Assembly (NCBI RefSeq): GCF_000454545.1 | Contig: NZ_CM002139.1 | Location: forward strand, 1,636,880-1,696,099 | Source: Xanthomonas cassavae CFBP 4642 | GTDB lineage: Bacteria > Pseudomonadota > Gammaproteobacteria > Xanthomonadales > Xanthomonadaceae | DNA: 59,220 nucleotides | Direction of reading: 5' to 3' | Part shown: one piece after another, positions 1 through 9,429 of the stretch | Numbering within the stretch: the stretch's first letter is position 1 | How the letters are laid out: every line of letters begins with the position of its first letter | The notes under the pieces: model-generated | The model's database searches: none | Told to the model about the DNA's origin: nothing | What the model saw: only the letters and a program-made list of their open reading frames with translations | Translations under genes and position numbers: made by a program

Positions 1-93
1 AACCCGGTTGCGATGGACGAAGGTCTGCGTTTCGCCATCCGCGAAGGTGGCCGTACCGTCGGCGCCGGCGTGGTTGCCAAGATCGTCAAGTAA
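1..93 (+). CDS. tuf: Elongation factor Tu, C-terminal end (partial)
   Basis: The last 30 codons of an EF-Tu gene run in from the left edge and end in TAA. The translation carries the family's terminal signature [22 protein letters not shown]-Tu is the GTPase that delivers aminoacyl-tRNA to the ribosome. A tuf gene directly before the S10 cluster is the usual end of the str operon in this group. The following hairpin terminator separates it from rpsJ. Confidence 0.97.
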   Translation, partial: NPVAMDEGLRFAIREGGRTVGAGVVAKIVK

Positions 94-130
94 GCGGTCT
101 GGGCTCGACGGCCTCGGTTGTCGATTCAGC

Positions 131-160
131 AAAAAAGGCCGGCGCAAGCCGGCCTTTTTT
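131..160 (+). terminator. Rho-independent terminator after tuf
   Basis: A 13-bp inverted repeat (A6GGCCGGC against GCCGGCCT6) encloses a GCAA tetraloop and ends in six T. It lies 38 bp after the tuf stop. The A-tract makes it potentially bidirectional, but the gene on its right reads away from it. Confidence 0.9.
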
Positions 161-212
161 GCTGCGCCAGGAAGCCGGCAGGGAGGGGTGAGAGGTCTGC
201 GGGCTTTGGTGC

Positions 213-241
213 TTGCACGCCGAAACCACGTCCGCTATAAT
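213..241 (+). promoter_or_regulatory. Sigma-70-like promoter P1 upstream of the S10 cluster
   Basis: TTGCAC at 213-218 and a perfect TATAAT at 236-241 are separated by 17 bp. The site follows the tuf terminator and precedes rpsJ by about 300 bp. It would give a long leader or act with P2 as a tandem pair. Confidence 0.7.
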
Positions 242-362
242 GCGCGGCTCGGTGTCCCTGGGTAGGGCGCTGAGTTACAGCGAAAAGAACGGCAGGATGC
301 CGCTCGTGTTCGCCAGACCGGGAAGGTCGCGTTGCATGGAGCACTCAACAACTCACGCGTTG

Positions 363-391
363 TTGACCGTGCTCTTGTTGTGCATTATACT
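363..391 (+). promoter_or_regulatory. Sigma-70-like promoter P2 of the S10 operon
   Basis: TTGACC at 363-368 and TATACT at 386-391 are separated by exactly 17 bp. Transcription would begin near 398, giving a leader of about 150 nt before rpsJ. This is the best promoter match in the first 15 kb. Confidence 0.8.
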
Positions 392-401
392 TTTCCGTCT
401 G

Positions 402-425
402 GGCAGGCCGGTTTACCGGGCTGCC
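402..425 (+). promoter_or_regulatory. 5' hairpin of the S10 operon leader
   Basis: GGCAG-G-CCGG (402-411), loop TTTA, and CCGG-G-CTGCC (416-425) form a 9-bp stem with one G-G mismatch. It lies at the predicted 5' end of the P2 transcript. The positions 426-548 that complete the leader hold no gene. A role in mRNA stability or autogenous control is inference. Confidence 0.5.
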
Positions 426-548
426 TCAGTTTTTGGGCGGAGGAATGCCCTCGCCAGCAGGATGCGTGGCGCTCATCTACGCAGGAATATCGGGGCAGGT
501 ATCCCAGAGGCCTTGCCCGTCGCTCTTTTAACGAAGGAAGCTTCCGTC

Positions 549-860
549 ATGTCGGAACAAAAGATCCGGATTCGGTTGAAGGCGTTCGATTGTCGTTTGA
601 TCGACCGTTCGGCCAGCGAGATCGTCGAAACGGCCAAGCGGACCGGCGCGCAAGTGCGTGGCCCGATCCCGCTGCCGACCAAGATCGAACGTTACACCAT
701 CCTCGTATCCCCGCATGCCGACAAGGATGCGCGTGACCAGTACGAGACCCGCACGCACAAGCGCGTGCTCGATATCGTCGACCCGAACGACAAGACCGTG
801 GACGCGCTGATGAAGCTCGAACTCGCGGCTGGCGTCGACGTACAGATCAAGTTGACCTGA
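549..860 (+). CDS. rpsJ: 30S ribosomal protein S10
   Basis: First gene of the S10 operon. Its product is a small-subunit head protein that also binds NusB in antitermination. The 103 codons match the usual S10 length. The translation begins [19 protein letters not shown] and holds the conserved [13 protein letters not shown] segment. The ATG at 549 was chosen because the longer open frame upstream lacks S10 similarity, and AAGGAAG precedes this ATG. rplC follows after 11 bp. Confidence 0.98.
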   Translation: MSEQKIRIRLKAFDCRLIDRSASEIVETAKRTGAQVRGPIPLPTKIERYTILVSPHADKDARDQYETRTHKRVLDIVDPNDKTVDALMKLELAAGVDVQIKLT

Positions 861-871
861 GGACTACGACC

Positions 872-1522
872 ATGACGAAGAAATATTCGTTGGGCTTCGT
901 GGGCCGAAAGGCTGGCATGAGCCGCGTCTTCACTGAAGACGGCCGCTCGGTGCCGGTTACGCTGATCGAAGCAACTCCGAACCGCATCGCGCAGATCAAG
1001 ACCGTCGAAACCGACGGCTACAGCGCCGTGCAGATTACCGTTGGCGCCCGTCGCGCCGCACTGGTCAACAAGCCGGCTGCAGGCCACTTCGCCAAGGCGA
1101 AGGTGGAAGCGGGTCGCGGCTTGTGGGAATTCCGCGTTGAAGATGCGCAGCTCGGCGATTTCGCCGTCGGCGGCGAAATCAAGGCGGACATCTTTGAGGT
1201 CGGCCAGAAGGTCGACGTCCAGGGCGTTACCAAGGGTAAGGGTTTCCAGGGCACCATCAAGCGCTACAACTTCCGTATGGGCGACGCAACCCACGGTAAC
1301 TCGCTGTCGCATCGCGCGCCGGGTTCGCTGGGTCAGCGCCAGACGCCGGGTCGCGTTTTCCCGGGTAAGAAGATGTCGGGCCACATGGGCGCCGTGCAGC
1401 AAAGCACGCAGAACCTGGAAGTGGTCAAGGTCGACGTCGAGCGTGGTCTGATTGCTATCCGCGGCGCCGTGCCTGGCGCAGCTGGTGGCGACGTGATCGT
1501 CCGTCCGGCGAGCAAGGCATAA
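872..1522 (+). CDS. rplC: 50S ribosomal protein L3
   Basis: A 216-residue L3, one of the earliest 23S rRNA assembly proteins. It begins [17 protein letters not shown] and contains the [17 protein letters not shown] and [23 protein letters not shown] core segments. The glutamine methylated by PrmB in other proteobacteria lies in the latter region. The gene is 11 bp after rpsJ and 12 bp before rplD, so it is co-transcribed. Confidence 0.98.
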   Translation: MTKKYSLGFVGRKAGMSRVFTEDGRSVPVTLIEATPNRIAQIKTVETDGYSAVQITVGARRAALVNKPAAGHFAKAKVEAGRGLWEFRVEDAQLGDFAVGGEIKADIFEVGQKVDVQGVTKGKGFQGTIKRYNFRMGDATHGNSLSHRAPGSLGQRQTPGRVFPGKKMSGHMGAVQQSTQNLEVVKVDVERGLIAIRGAVPGAAGGDVIVRPASKA

Positions 1523-1534
1523 GGAGAGATGACG

Positions 1535-2140
1535 ATGGAACTCGTTATCACGGGTAGCAACAACAAGGTCTCGGTCTCCGATGCCGTGTTCGGTCGCGAA
1601 TTCAGCGAAGATCTGGTCCACCAGGTCGTCGTCGCTTATCGCAACGCCGGTCGCGCCGGTACCAAGGCACAGAAGACGCGTTCGGAAGTTGCAGGCACGA
1701 CCAAGAAGTCGAAGAAGCAGAAGGGCGGCGGTGCGCGTCATGGCGCGCTGACGGCTCCGATCTTCGTCGGCGGCGGCGTGACCTTCGCGGCCAAGCCGCG
1801 CAGCTTCGAGCAGAAGGTCAACCGCAAGATGTACCGCGCGGCCATCTGCGCGATCTTCTCCGAGTTGAATCGTCAGGGTCGTCTGATGATCGTCGACGCG
1901 TTCGACCTCGAAGCGACCAAGACCAAGGGTCTGATCGAGAAGCTGAAGGGGCTGGATGTGGGCAAGCGCCCGCTGATCGTCACCGAAGAAGCCTCCGAGC
2001 ACCTTTATCTGTCCGCCCGCAATCTGCCGTATGTGCAGGTGCGTGATGTGCAGGGTCTGGATCCGGTCGCTCTGGTCGGGGCCGATACGGTCGTGATCAC
2101 CGCCGATGCGGTCAAGAAGGTCGAGGAGTGGCTGGCATGA
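1535..2140 (+). CDS. rplD: 50S ribosomal protein L4
   Basis: A 201-residue L4, which binds 23S rRNA and in E. coli represses its own operon. The internal loop [18 protein letters not shown] is present. Two in-frame ATGs occur, at 1529 and 1535. The second is preferred because AAGGAGAG lies at a proper distance only from it. The stop overlaps the rplW start as ATGA. Whether L4 controls the S10 leader here cannot be read from sequence. Confidence 0.97.
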
Positions 2141-2436
2141 GCAGCAACGAAAAAATCTTCAGCGTGCTGCGTGCTCCGCGAGTCTCCGAAAAGACCGCGC
2201 GCCTGCAGGAAATCTCCAACCAGTATGTCTTCGAAGTTTCGAACGAAGCCACCAAGGCCGATGTAAAGGCCGCGGTTGAGCAGCTGTTCGACGTCAAGGT
2301 CAAGGCAGTCAACGTGGTCAACGTCAAGGGCAAGAGCAAGTCCTTCCGTAACCGTGCTGGCAGCCGTGGCAATTGGCGCAAGGCGTACGTCCGCTTGGTC
2401 GATGGTCAGTCCATCGACGTAACGGCCAAGGCCTGA
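2137..2436 (+). CDS. rplW: 50S ribosomal protein L23
   Basis: A 99-residue L23, which sits at the exit tunnel and docks trigger factor and SRP. It contains [10 protein letters not shown] and [22 protein letters not shown]. The ATG at 2137 overlaps the rplD stop by 4 bp with GAGGAG upstream, indicating coupling. An in-frame ATG 9 bp earlier lies inside rplD and is less well placed. Confidence 0.97.
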
Positions 2437-2446
2437 GGTCCATCCC

Positions 2447-3274
2447 ATGCCATTGATGAAGTTCAAACCCACCTCTCCCGGCCGTCGTTCCGCCGTGCGC
2501 GTGGTTACTTCCGATCTGCACAAGGGCGCACCGCACGCGGCGCTGCTCGACTCGCAGAGCAAGTCCGGTGGTCGTAACCACCATGGCCGCATCACCGTGC
2601 GTCACGTCGGTGGTGGCCACAAGCAGCACTACCGCATCATCGACTTCAAGCGCAACAAGGAAGGCATTCCGGCGCGTGTGGAACGGATCGAATACGATCC
2701 GAACCGTACCGCCCATATCGCCCTGCTGTGCTACGTCGACGGCGAGCGCCGCTACATCATCGCCCCCAAGGGCCTGAAGGCTGGCGACCAGGTCATTGCC
2801 GGTGCCAATGCACCGATCAAGACCGGCAACACGTTGCCGCTGCGCAACATCCCGGTCGGTACGACGGTTCACGGTATCGAACTGAAGCCGGGTAAGGGCG
2901 CTCAGATCGCACGTGCTGCCGGTGCGGCCGTCCAGCTGGTCGCTCGCGAAGGCATCTATGCCACGCTGCGCCTGCGCTCGGGCGAAATGCGCAAGGTGCC
3001 GGTCGAGTGCCGCGCCACCATCGGCGAAGTCGGCAACGACGAGCACAACCTCGAGAAGTTGGGCAAGGCCGGCGCCAAGCGTTGGCGCGGTGTTCGTCCG
3101 ACCGTTCGCGGTGCGGCCATGAACCCGGTCGATCACCCGCACGGTGGTGGTGAAGCGAAGGCTGGTCAGGGTAATCCGCATCCGGTCACCCCGTGGGGTG
3201 TCCCGACCAAGGGTTACAAGACGCGCAAGAACAAGCGCACCCAGCAGTTCATCGTCCGCGATCGTAGGGGCTAA
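2447..3274 (+). CDS. rplB: 50S ribosomal protein L2
   Basis: A 275-residue L2, needed for subunit association and near the peptidyl-transferase centre. The family hallmark [18 protein letters not shown] is near residue 42. The C-terminal [16 protein letters not shown] with its essential histidine is intact. It lies 10 bp after rplW and 6 bp before rpsS. Confidence 0.98.
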   Translation: MPLMKFKPTSPGRRSAVRVVTSDLHKGAPHAALLDSQSKSGGRNHHGRITVRHVGGGHKQHYRIIDFKRNKEGIPARVERIEYDPNRTAHIALLCYVDGERRYIIAPKGLKAGDQVIAGANAPIKTGNTLPLRNIPVGTTVHGIELKPGKGAQIARAAGAAVQLVAREGIYATLRLRSGEMRKVPVECRATIGEVGNDEHNLEKLGKAGAKRWRGVRPTVRGAAMNPVDHPHGGGEAKAGQGNPHPVTPWGVPTKGYKTRKNKRTQQFIVRDRRG

Positions 3275-3280
3275 TCGACC

Positions 3281-3550
3281 ATGGCACGTTCACTCAAGAA
3301 GGGCCCGTTCGTCGATCACCACCTTGCAAAGAAGGTGGAGTCCGCTGCGGGTAGCAAGAAGCCGATCAAGACCTGGTCGCGCCGTTCGATGATCCTGCCC
3401 GAAATGGTAGGCATCACCATCGCCGTGCATAACGGCAAGAACCACATTCCGGTGCTCGTCAACGAGAATATGGTCGGCCACAAGCTTGGCGAATTTGCCG
3501 TCACCCGGACCTTCAAAGGTCACGGTGGCGACAAGAAGTCGAGCAGGTAA
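3281..3550 (+). CDS. rpsS: 30S ribosomal protein S19
   Basis: An 89-residue S19 of the subunit head, paired with S13. It begins [15 protein letters not shown] and carries [23 protein letters not shown]. The length is slightly below the E. coli 92. It is tightly spaced with rplB and rplV. Confidence 0.97.
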   Translation: MARSLKKGPFVDHHLAKKVESAAGSKKPIKTWSRRSMILPEMVGITIAVHNGKNHIPVLVNENMVGHKLGEFAVTRTFKGHGGDKKSSR

Positions 3551-3562
3551 GGAGAGATGACG

Positions 3563-3898
3563 ATGGAAGCGAAAGCAATCCTGCGCACCGCGCGCATCTC
3601 CCCGCAGAAGGCCCGCCTGGTCGCAGACCAGGTGCGTGGTTTGTCCGCCGAGCGTGCGGTCAATCTGCTGAAGTTCTCGGACAAGAAGGCTGCACACCTG
3701 ATCAAAAAGGTGGTGGAGTCGGCGATCGCCAATGCCGAGAACAATCAGGGCGCGGATGTCGACGAGCTGAAGGTCAAGACCATCATGGTTGATGAAGGTC
3801 CCTCCCTGAAGCGTTTCATGGCGCGGGCGAAAGGCCGCGGTACCCGCATCCTCAAGCGCACCAGCCACATCACTGTGGTTGTGGGCGCCGCCAAGTAA
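3563..3898 (+). CDS. rplV: 50S ribosomal protein L22
   Basis: A 111-residue L22 whose beta-hairpin lines the exit tunnel. The tunnel-loop segment [20 protein letters not shown] is present. As with rplD, two ATGs (3557 and 3563) follow GGAGAG. The second gives the standard length and Shine-Dalgarno distance. The leader phrase GGAGAGATGACGATGGA is nearly identical to that of rplD. Confidence 0.96.
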
Positions 3899-3915
3899 GC
3901 GGAAAGGAAAAGACC

Positions 3916-4650
3916 ATGGGTCATAAAGTTCATCCGACTGGAATCCGCCTCGGCATCGCCAAGGACTGGAATTCCAAGTGGTACGCAAACAAGGCCGAGT
4001 TCGCCGGTTATCTGGCTGCCGACCTGAAAGTGCGTGAAATGCTGCGCAAGAAGCTCGCGCAGGCAGGTATCAGCAAGATCTTGATCGAGCGCCCTGCCAA
4101 AACCGCCCGCGTGACCATTCACACCGCCCGTCCGGGCGTGGTGATCGGCAAGCGTGGCGAGGACATCGAAAAGCTGCGTAAGGAAGTGAGCGAGCTGATG
4201 GGCGTTCCGGCGCACATCAACGTTACCGAAGTACGCAAGCCGGAGCTGGACGCGCAGCTGGTCGCCGAGTCGATCGCGCAGCAGCTGGAGCGTCGCATCA
4301 TGTTCCGCCGTGCAATGAAGCGCTCGGTCGGTAACGCGATGCGCCTGGGTGCCCTGGGCATCAAGGTCAACGTCGCTGGCCGCCTCAACGGTGCAGAAAT
4401 CGCCCGTTCGGAGTGGTACCGCGAAGGCCGGGTGCCGCTGCACACGCTACGTGCCGACATTGATTACGGTTTTGCCGAAGCGTCCACGACGTACGGCATC
4501 ATCGGTATCAAGGTCTGGATCTATAAGGGCGAAGTCTTCGACTTCTCTCAGGTTGGCCAGGAAAAGCAGGACGACAGCCCGCGCAACGATCGTAACGATC
4601 GCGGCGACCGTGGTGACCGCCCGTCGCGCCCGGCTCGTGAAGCGAGGTAA
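3916..4650 (+). CDS. rpsC: 30S ribosomal protein S3
   Basis: A 244-residue S3, which lines the mRNA entry channel with S4 and S5. The KH domain holds [19 protein letters not shown]. The C-terminal domain keeps [14 protein letters not shown]. The last 25 or so residues are an Asn/Asp/Arg-rich extension ([16 protein letters not shown]) beyond the 233-residue E. coli protein. AGGAAAAG precedes the start, and rplP follows after 5 bp. Confidence 0.97.
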   Translation: MGHKVHPTGIRLGIAKDWNSKWYANKAEFAGYLAADLKVREMLRKKLAQAGISKILIERPAKTARVTIHTARPGVVIGKRGEDIEKLRKEVSELMGVPAHINVTEVRKPELDAQLVAESIAQQLERRIMFRRAMKRSVGNAMRLGALGIKVNVAGRLNGAEIARSEWYREGRVPLHTLRADIDYGFAEASTTYGIIGIKVWIYKGEVFDFSQVGQEKQDDSPRNDRNDRGDRGDRPSRPAREAR

Positions 4651-4655
4651 CGGCA

Positions 4656-5069
4656 ATGTTGCAACCCAAGCGAACCAAATATCGCAAGATGCACAAGGGC
4701 CGTAACGACGGCCTGGCATGGAGCGGAAACGCCGTCAGCTTCGGCGAATACGGCCTCAAGGCCACGGCGCACGGCCAGCTGACCGCGCGTCAGATTGAAG
4801 CAGCACGCCGCACGATCAGCCGCCACGTCAAGAAGGGCGGCAAGATGTGGATCCGTGTGTTCCCCGACAAGCCGATCACCAAGAAGCCGATCGAAGTCCG
4901 CATGGGCTCCGGTAAGGGCAACGTGGAGTACTGGGTCGCGCAGATTCAGCCGGGCCGCATGATCTATGAAATCGAGGGGATCCCCGAGGAGACCGCACGT
5001 GAGGCGTTCCGCCTTGCCGCCGCCAAGCTCTCGGTGACCACCACTTTCGTGACCCGGACGGTGCGCTGA
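4656..5069 (+). CDS. rplP: 50S ribosomal protein L16
   Basis: A 137-residue L16, a late-assembling protein beside the A-site tRNA. It begins [19 protein letters not shown] and contains [17 protein letters not shown] with the conserved RMGSGKG. The stop overlaps the rpmC start by one base (TGATG), indicating coupled translation. Confidence 0.97.
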
Positions 5070-5254
5070 TGGATATCAAACAACTCCGCGAGAAGTCGGC
5101 TGACGAACTGAAGGCCCACCTGACCGATCTGCGTAAGGAGCAATTCTCGCTCCGCATGCAGCAGGTCACCGGCCAGCTGCCGAAGACCCACGAAACCCGC
5201 CGGGTGCGTCGCGAGATTGCTCGCGTCAAGCACCTGCTCGGCAGCACCAAGTAA
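5069..5254 (+). CDS. rpmC: 50S ribosomal protein L29
   Basis: A 61-residue L29 at the exit tunnel next to L23. The translation is [18 protein letters not shown] and ends in the usual [18 protein letters not shown] helix. It starts one base inside the rplP stop. Confidence 0.96.
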
Positions 5255-5265
5255 GGACGGCCGCG

Positions 5266-5535
5266 ATGAGCGACAACAACGAAAAGCAAACGCTGCGCAC
5301 GGTCGAAGGCCGTGTCGTCAGCAACAAGATGGACAAGACGGTCACCGTGTTGGTGGAGCGCCAGGTCAAGCATGCTCTGTACGGCAAGTACATCAAGCGC
5401 TCGACCAAGCTGCACGCACACGACGCCGACAATGCCTGCAACGAAGGCGACGTCGTGCGCGTGACCGAGATTGCTCCGATGTCCAAGACCAAGAACTGGC
5501 GGGTGGTCGAAATCGTCACCCGTTCGGCCGAATAA
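5266..5535 (+). CDS. rpsQ: 30S ribosomal protein S17
   Basis: An 89-residue S17, a primary 16S rRNA binder. It contains [24 protein letters not shown] and the [12 protein letters not shown]-fold strand. It is the last gene of the classical S10 set. Only 14 bp separate it from rplN, so S10 and spc genes may be read through. Confidence 0.97.
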
Positions 5536-5549
5536 GGGAGATCTGAATC

Positions 5550-5918
5550 ATGATCCAGATGCAGAGCTACCTCGATGTCGCCGACAATTCGGGTGCCAAG
5601 GAAGTGATGTGCATCAAGGTGCTGGGCGGCTCGAAGCGCCGTTACGCACACATTGGCGACATCATCAAGGTGACCGTCAAGGACGCCATTCCGCGTGGCA
5701 AGGTCAAGAAAGGCGAAGTCTACGACGCCGTCGTGGTGCGTACCCGCAAGGGTGTGCGCCGTCCCGACGGTTCGCTGATCCGCTTCGACGGCAATGCCGC
5801 TGTGCTGTTGAACAACAAGCAGGAGCCGATCGGTACCCGCATCTTCGGGCCTGTGACGCGCGAGCTGCGTTCCGAGAAGTTCATGAAGATCGTCTCGCTC
5901 GCTCCCGAAGTGCTGTGA
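5550..5918 (+). CDS. rplN: 50S ribosomal protein L14
   Basis: A 122-residue L14, which forms an intersubunit bridge and is the first spc gene. It begins [27 protein letters not shown] and contains [13 protein letters not shown]. Length and ends are those of the family. GGGAGAT precedes the ATG. Confidence 0.98.
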
Positions 5919-5933
5919 GCGGAGGACATACAC

Positions 5934-6251
5934 ATGGCTAACCGTATCAAGAAGGGCGACCAGGTCGTCATCAACACCGGCAAGGACAAGGGTAAGCAGG
6001 GTGAAGTGGTGCGTGTGGACGGCGATCGCGTGATCGTCTCCAACGCCAACGTCATCAAGCGCCATACCAAGCCGAACCCGCAGGCGGGTGTCGCCGGCGG
6101 CGTGGTCGAGCGTGAAGCGTCGATCCATATCTCCAACGTCAATATCGTCAACCCGGCAACGGGCAAGGGCGAGCGCGTTGGCTTCAAGGTGCTGGAGGAT
6201 GGACGCAAATTGCGTGTGTTCCGCTCCAGCGGTGAGGCGCTCGACGCCTGA
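5934..6251 (+). CDS. rplX: 50S ribosomal protein L24
   Basis: A 105-residue L24, an assembly initiator protein. The KOW motif [21 protein letters not shown] is at residues 4-24. [22 protein letters not shown] is also conserved. GGAGGA lies before the ATG, and rplE follows after 11 bp. Confidence 0.97.
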
Positions 6252-6262
6252 GGAATGCGATC

Positions 6263-6805
6263 ATGAATACTCGTCTCGAAAAGTTTTACAAGGAAAATGT
6301 GGTGCCGGCCCTGATGAAGGAATTCGGCTACACCAATCCGATGGAAGTGCCGAAGCTGGTCAAGGTCACGCTCAACATGGGCGTGGGCGAAGCCGCTACC
6401 AACAAGAAGATTCTGGAAAATGCGGTCGCCGACATGTCCAAGATCTCCGGCCAGAAGCCGGTGGTCACCAAGTCGCGCGTTTCCGTCGCATCGTTCAAGA
6501 TTCGTGACGGTTGGCCGATCGGCTGCAAGACCACCTTGCGTCGCGCCAAGATGTACGAGTTCCTAGATCGCCTGATCAACATCTCGTTGCCGCGCGTGCG
6601 CGACTTCCGTGGTGTGTCCGGTCGCTCCTTCGACGGTCGTGGCAACTTCAATATGGGTGTGAAGGAACAGATCATCTTCCCGGAAATCGACTTCGACGCC
6701 GTCGACGCGATCCGCGGTATGGATATCGCCATCACCACCACCGCCAAGACAGATGCGGAAGCGAAGGCGTTGCTGGCAGCGTTCAAGTTTCCGTTCCGTA
6801 ACTGA
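6263..6805 (+). CDS. rplE: 50S ribosomal protein L5
   Basis: A 180-residue L5 of the central protuberance, which binds 5S rRNA and the P-site tRNA. It contains [26 protein letters not shown] and the [12 protein letters not shown] segment. In E. coli the S8 repressor binds the message near this gene's start. I saw no confirmed equivalent here. Confidence 0.97.
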
Positions 6806-6823
6806 CCATCGAGGACATCCGAA

Positions 6824-7129
6824 ATGGCAAAGACCTCCATGATCCACCGCGACATCAAGCGTGCAAAGCTGGCGAAGAAATTCGCCGGCAAGCGTGATGC
6901 GCTGAAGAAGATCCTCTCCAGCCAGGATGCGTCCTACGAAGAGAAGATCGATGCGTCGACCAAGTTGCAGAAGCTGCCGCGCGATTCGTCGCCAAGCCGC
7001 CACCGCAACCGTTGCGAGCTGTCCGGTCGTCCGCGCGGTGTCTACCGCAAGTTCGGTCTGGGTCGCAACATGCTGCGCAAGGCCACGATGAACGGCGACG
7101 TTCCGGGCCTGCGCAAGGCAAGCTGGTAA
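6824..7129 (+). CDS. rpsN: 30S ribosomal protein S14 (zinc-free type)
   Basis: A 101-residue S14 of the long, zinc-independent class. The C-terminal [22 protein letters not shown] is present, but the paired CXXC motifs of the short zinc form are absent. S14 lies in the subunit head with S10 and S19. It is followed by a 205-bp non-coding spacer, which is unusual inside an spc operon. Confidence 0.97.
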
Positions 7130-7136
7130 CAGCATT

Positions 7137-7210
7137 GCCGGCCGTTCGCGGCCGGCTTGAACAGGATGGTTCTGTTCAACACGGGAGTCCGACGCAAGTC
7201 GGGCTCTTTT
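7137..7210 (+). promoter_or_regulatory. Triple hairpin in the rpsN-rpsH spacer, last one terminator-like
   Basis: Three stems follow each other. The first is GCCGGCCG/CGGCCGGC (7137-7156) with a TTCG tetraloop. The second is TTGAACAG/CTGTTCAA (7157-7179). The third is a 9-bp stem, GAGTCCGAC/GTCGGGCTC (7185-7206), with a GCAA tetraloop and TTTT after it. A TATACT at 7215-7220 follows but has no convincing -35. The cassette could attenuate, process or re-initiate transcription before rpsH. Confidence 0.65.
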
Positions 7211-7334
7211 GTCGTATACTTCCGCTTCTGTCTTGCCCGTACGGGCCTGGCATGACGTCAAGGGCCCTGGCCCGTCCCCAGGAAAACACAAGATTTTCGC
7301 GAAAGCGGATATCGGTGCACTCAAAGGTACTCAT

Positions 7335-7733
7335 ATGAGCATGACTGATCCCATCGCCGATCTGCTGGTTCGCATCAAGAATGCGGCAGCGGTTGGTAAG
7401 CAGACGGTGAAATTGCCGTCGTCCAAGATCAAGGTTGCGATCGCCCAAGTCCTGAAGGACGAGGGTTACATCACCGACCTGCGCGTTACGGCCACCGAAA
7501 ACAACAAGTCGGAGCTGGAAATCGTGCTGAAGTATTTCGAAGGCCGTCCGGTCATTGAGACCCTGAAGCGCTTCTCGCGCTCGGGTCTGCGCCAGTACCG
7601 CGGCAAGACCGAGTTGCCCAAGGTCCTGGGTGGCCTGGGTATCGCCATCATTTCCACCTCGAAGGGCATCATGACCGATGCGCAGGCTCGCGAAGCCGGC
7701 GTTGGTGGTGAAGTTCTGTGCTTCGTGGCCTAA
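7335..7733 (+). CDS. rpsH: 30S ribosomal protein S8
   Basis: A 132-residue S8, a primary binder of helix 21 of 16S rRNA. It begins [17 protein letters not shown] and ends [22 protein letters not shown]. The ATG at 7335 gives the family N-terminus. The longer open frame upstream crosses the structured spacer and has no S8 similarity. rplF follows after 15 bp. Confidence 0.97.
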
Positions 7734-7748
7734 GGGAAGGAATCGATC

Positions 7749-8276
7749 ATGTCCCGTGTAGCCAAGAAGCCTGTCTCCCTTCCGAAGGGTGTTGAACTCA
7801 AGGTCCAGCCCGAGCTGGTCAGCGTCAAGGGCCCGAAGGGCACCCTGACCCTGCCGAAGCCGGTTGGCGTCGAAATCGCCGTCGACGGCGACGTTGCCAC
7901 CCTGTCGGCCAATGATCCGTCGCAGATCGCCATCACCGGCACCGTGCGTGCCATCCTGGCCAATATGGTCAAGGGTGTGTCCGAGGGCTTCGAGCGCAAG
8001 CTCGAGCTGGTTGGCGTCGGCTATCGTGCCGCCATGCAGGGCAAGGACCTGAGCCTGTCGCTCGGTTTCTCGCATCCGCTGGTGTTCGTGGCGCCGGAAG
8101 GCATCACACTGTCGACCCCGAGCCAAACCGAAATCGTGGTCCAGGGCGCCGACAAGCAGCGCGTCGGCGAAGTTGCCGCCAAGATTCGCGGTTTCCGCCC
8201 GCCGGAGCCCTATAAGGGCAAGGGTGTGAAGTACGCCGGTGAAGTCATCATTCGCAAGGAAGCCAAGAAGGCGTAA
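7749..8276 (+). CDS. rplF: 50S ribosomal protein L6
   Basis: A 175-residue L6 near the factor-binding site. It begins [20 protein letters not shown] and carries the conserved [15 protein letters not shown] element (residues [17 protein letters not shown]). AGGGAAGGA precedes the start. A 91-bp spacer with a hairpin follows. Confidence 0.97.
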
Positions 8277-8298
8277 GGCAGGTCCCTCTGCGAGGAGC

Positions 8299-8316
8299 CC
8301 GGCCATCCATGGCCGG
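8299..8316 (+). promoter_or_regulatory. Hairpin in the rplF-rplR spacer
   Basis: CCGGCCAT at 8299-8306 and ATGGCCGG at 8309-8316 form a palindrome with a practical 6-bp stem. It is followed by ACTTTTC rather than a clean T-run. It lies in a spacer that is usually only a few bases long in spc operons. Confidence 0.45.
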
Positions 8317-8367
8317 ACTTTTCAATGTACAAGCCTGTTTTCCTTCAGCTTTCGTAGGATAAATATC

Positions 8368-8727
8368 ATGAGCATCAACAAGAACATCGCCCGCCTGCGT
8401 CGCGCCAAGTCGACCCGTGCACACATCCGCGAGCTGGGCGTCGCGCGTCTGTCGGTGCTGCGCACCGGGCAGCACCTGTATGCCCAGGTCTTCACTGCCG
8501 ACGGTTCCAAGGTGATCGCTGCGGCGAACACCCTGCAGGCCGATGTCAAGGACGGCCTGAAGAATGGCAAGAACAGCGATGCGGCCGTCAAGGTCGGCAA
8601 GCTGATCGCCGAGCGCGCCAAGGCCGCGGGCATCGAGAAGGTCGCATTCGACCGCTCTGGTTACCGCTACCACGGCCGTATCAAGGCCCTGGCCGATGCG
8701 GCTCGCGAAGGCGGCCTGCAGTTCTAA
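8368..8727 (+). CDS. rplR: 50S ribosomal protein L18
   Basis: A 119-residue L18, the 5S rRNA carrier of the central protuberance. It begins [20 protein letters not shown] and ends in the family motif [26 protein letters not shown]. The ATG at 8368 follows GTAGGAT. Both flanking spacers (91 and 159 bp) are long and contain hairpins. Confidence 0.97.
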
Positions 8728-8735
8728 GCACTGCT

Positions 8736-8817
8736 GCGGATGTGGCCATCGGCCACATTCGCGCCACCGCTGGCAGGAGAGATGCCGGACCGTCCCGTTC
8801 TTTTGCAACGGTGCCGG
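8736..8817 (+). promoter_or_regulatory. Two hairpins in the rplR-rpsE spacer
   Basis: A 12-bp stem with one G-T pair (8736-8747 with 8751-8762, loop ATC) starts 8 bp after the rplR stop. A second stem pairs CCGGACCGT (8785-8793) with ACGGTgCCGG (8808-8817), with one bulged base. Neither ends in a T-run, so processing or mRNA stability is more likely than termination. Confidence 0.5.
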
Positions 8818-8886
8818 GAACACAGCGTGACTTCACAACCATAAGCGGCCCCGAGCCGTACATACTCAATCAATCAAGGAATCAAG

Positions 8887-9429
8887 ATGGCAGAAGAACG
8901 TGCACCGCGGGGTCGTGATCGCGACCGTAACCGCGAAGAGAAAGTCGACGATGGCATGATCGAGAAGCTGGTCGCGGTCAATCGCGTCAGCAAGACGGTC
9001 AAGGGCGGTCGCCAGTTCACCTTCACCGCGCTGACCGTGGTCGGCGATGGTCTGGGCAAGGTCGGTTTCGGTTATGGCAAGGCGCGCGAAGTGCCGGTCG
9101 CCATCCAGAAGTCGATGGAGCAGGCGCGCAAGAACCTGGCCACCGTGGATCTGAACAACGGTACCTTGTGGCATGCCGTCAAGTCGGGCCATGGCGCCGC
9201 ACGCGTGTACATGCAGCCGGCTTCCGAAGGTACCGGCGTCATTGCCGGCGGTGCGATGCGCGCCGTGCTCGAAGCGGTTGGCGTGAAGAACGTGCTGGCC
9301 AAGGCGGTCGGTTCGCGTAATCCGATCAACCTGGTCCGCGCCACCCTGAAGGGTCTATCGGAAGTGCAGTCGCCGGCCCGTGTCGCGGCCAAGCGGGGCA
9401 AGAAGGTGGAGGAGCTCAACCATGGCTAA
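8887..9429 (+). CDS. rpsE: 30S ribosomal protein S5
   Basis: A 180-residue S5, involved in decoding fidelity and mRNA unwinding. The N-terminus has a charged extension ([15 protein letters not shown]) before the double-stranded RNA-binding fold [27 protein letters not shown]. It overlaps rpmD by 8 bp, indicating translational coupling. Confidence 0.97.

Noticed and set aside
7215..7220. TATACT as an internal promoter for rpsH
   Set aside because: No -35 matching more than two positions lies 16-18 bp upstream, and no extended -10 is present.
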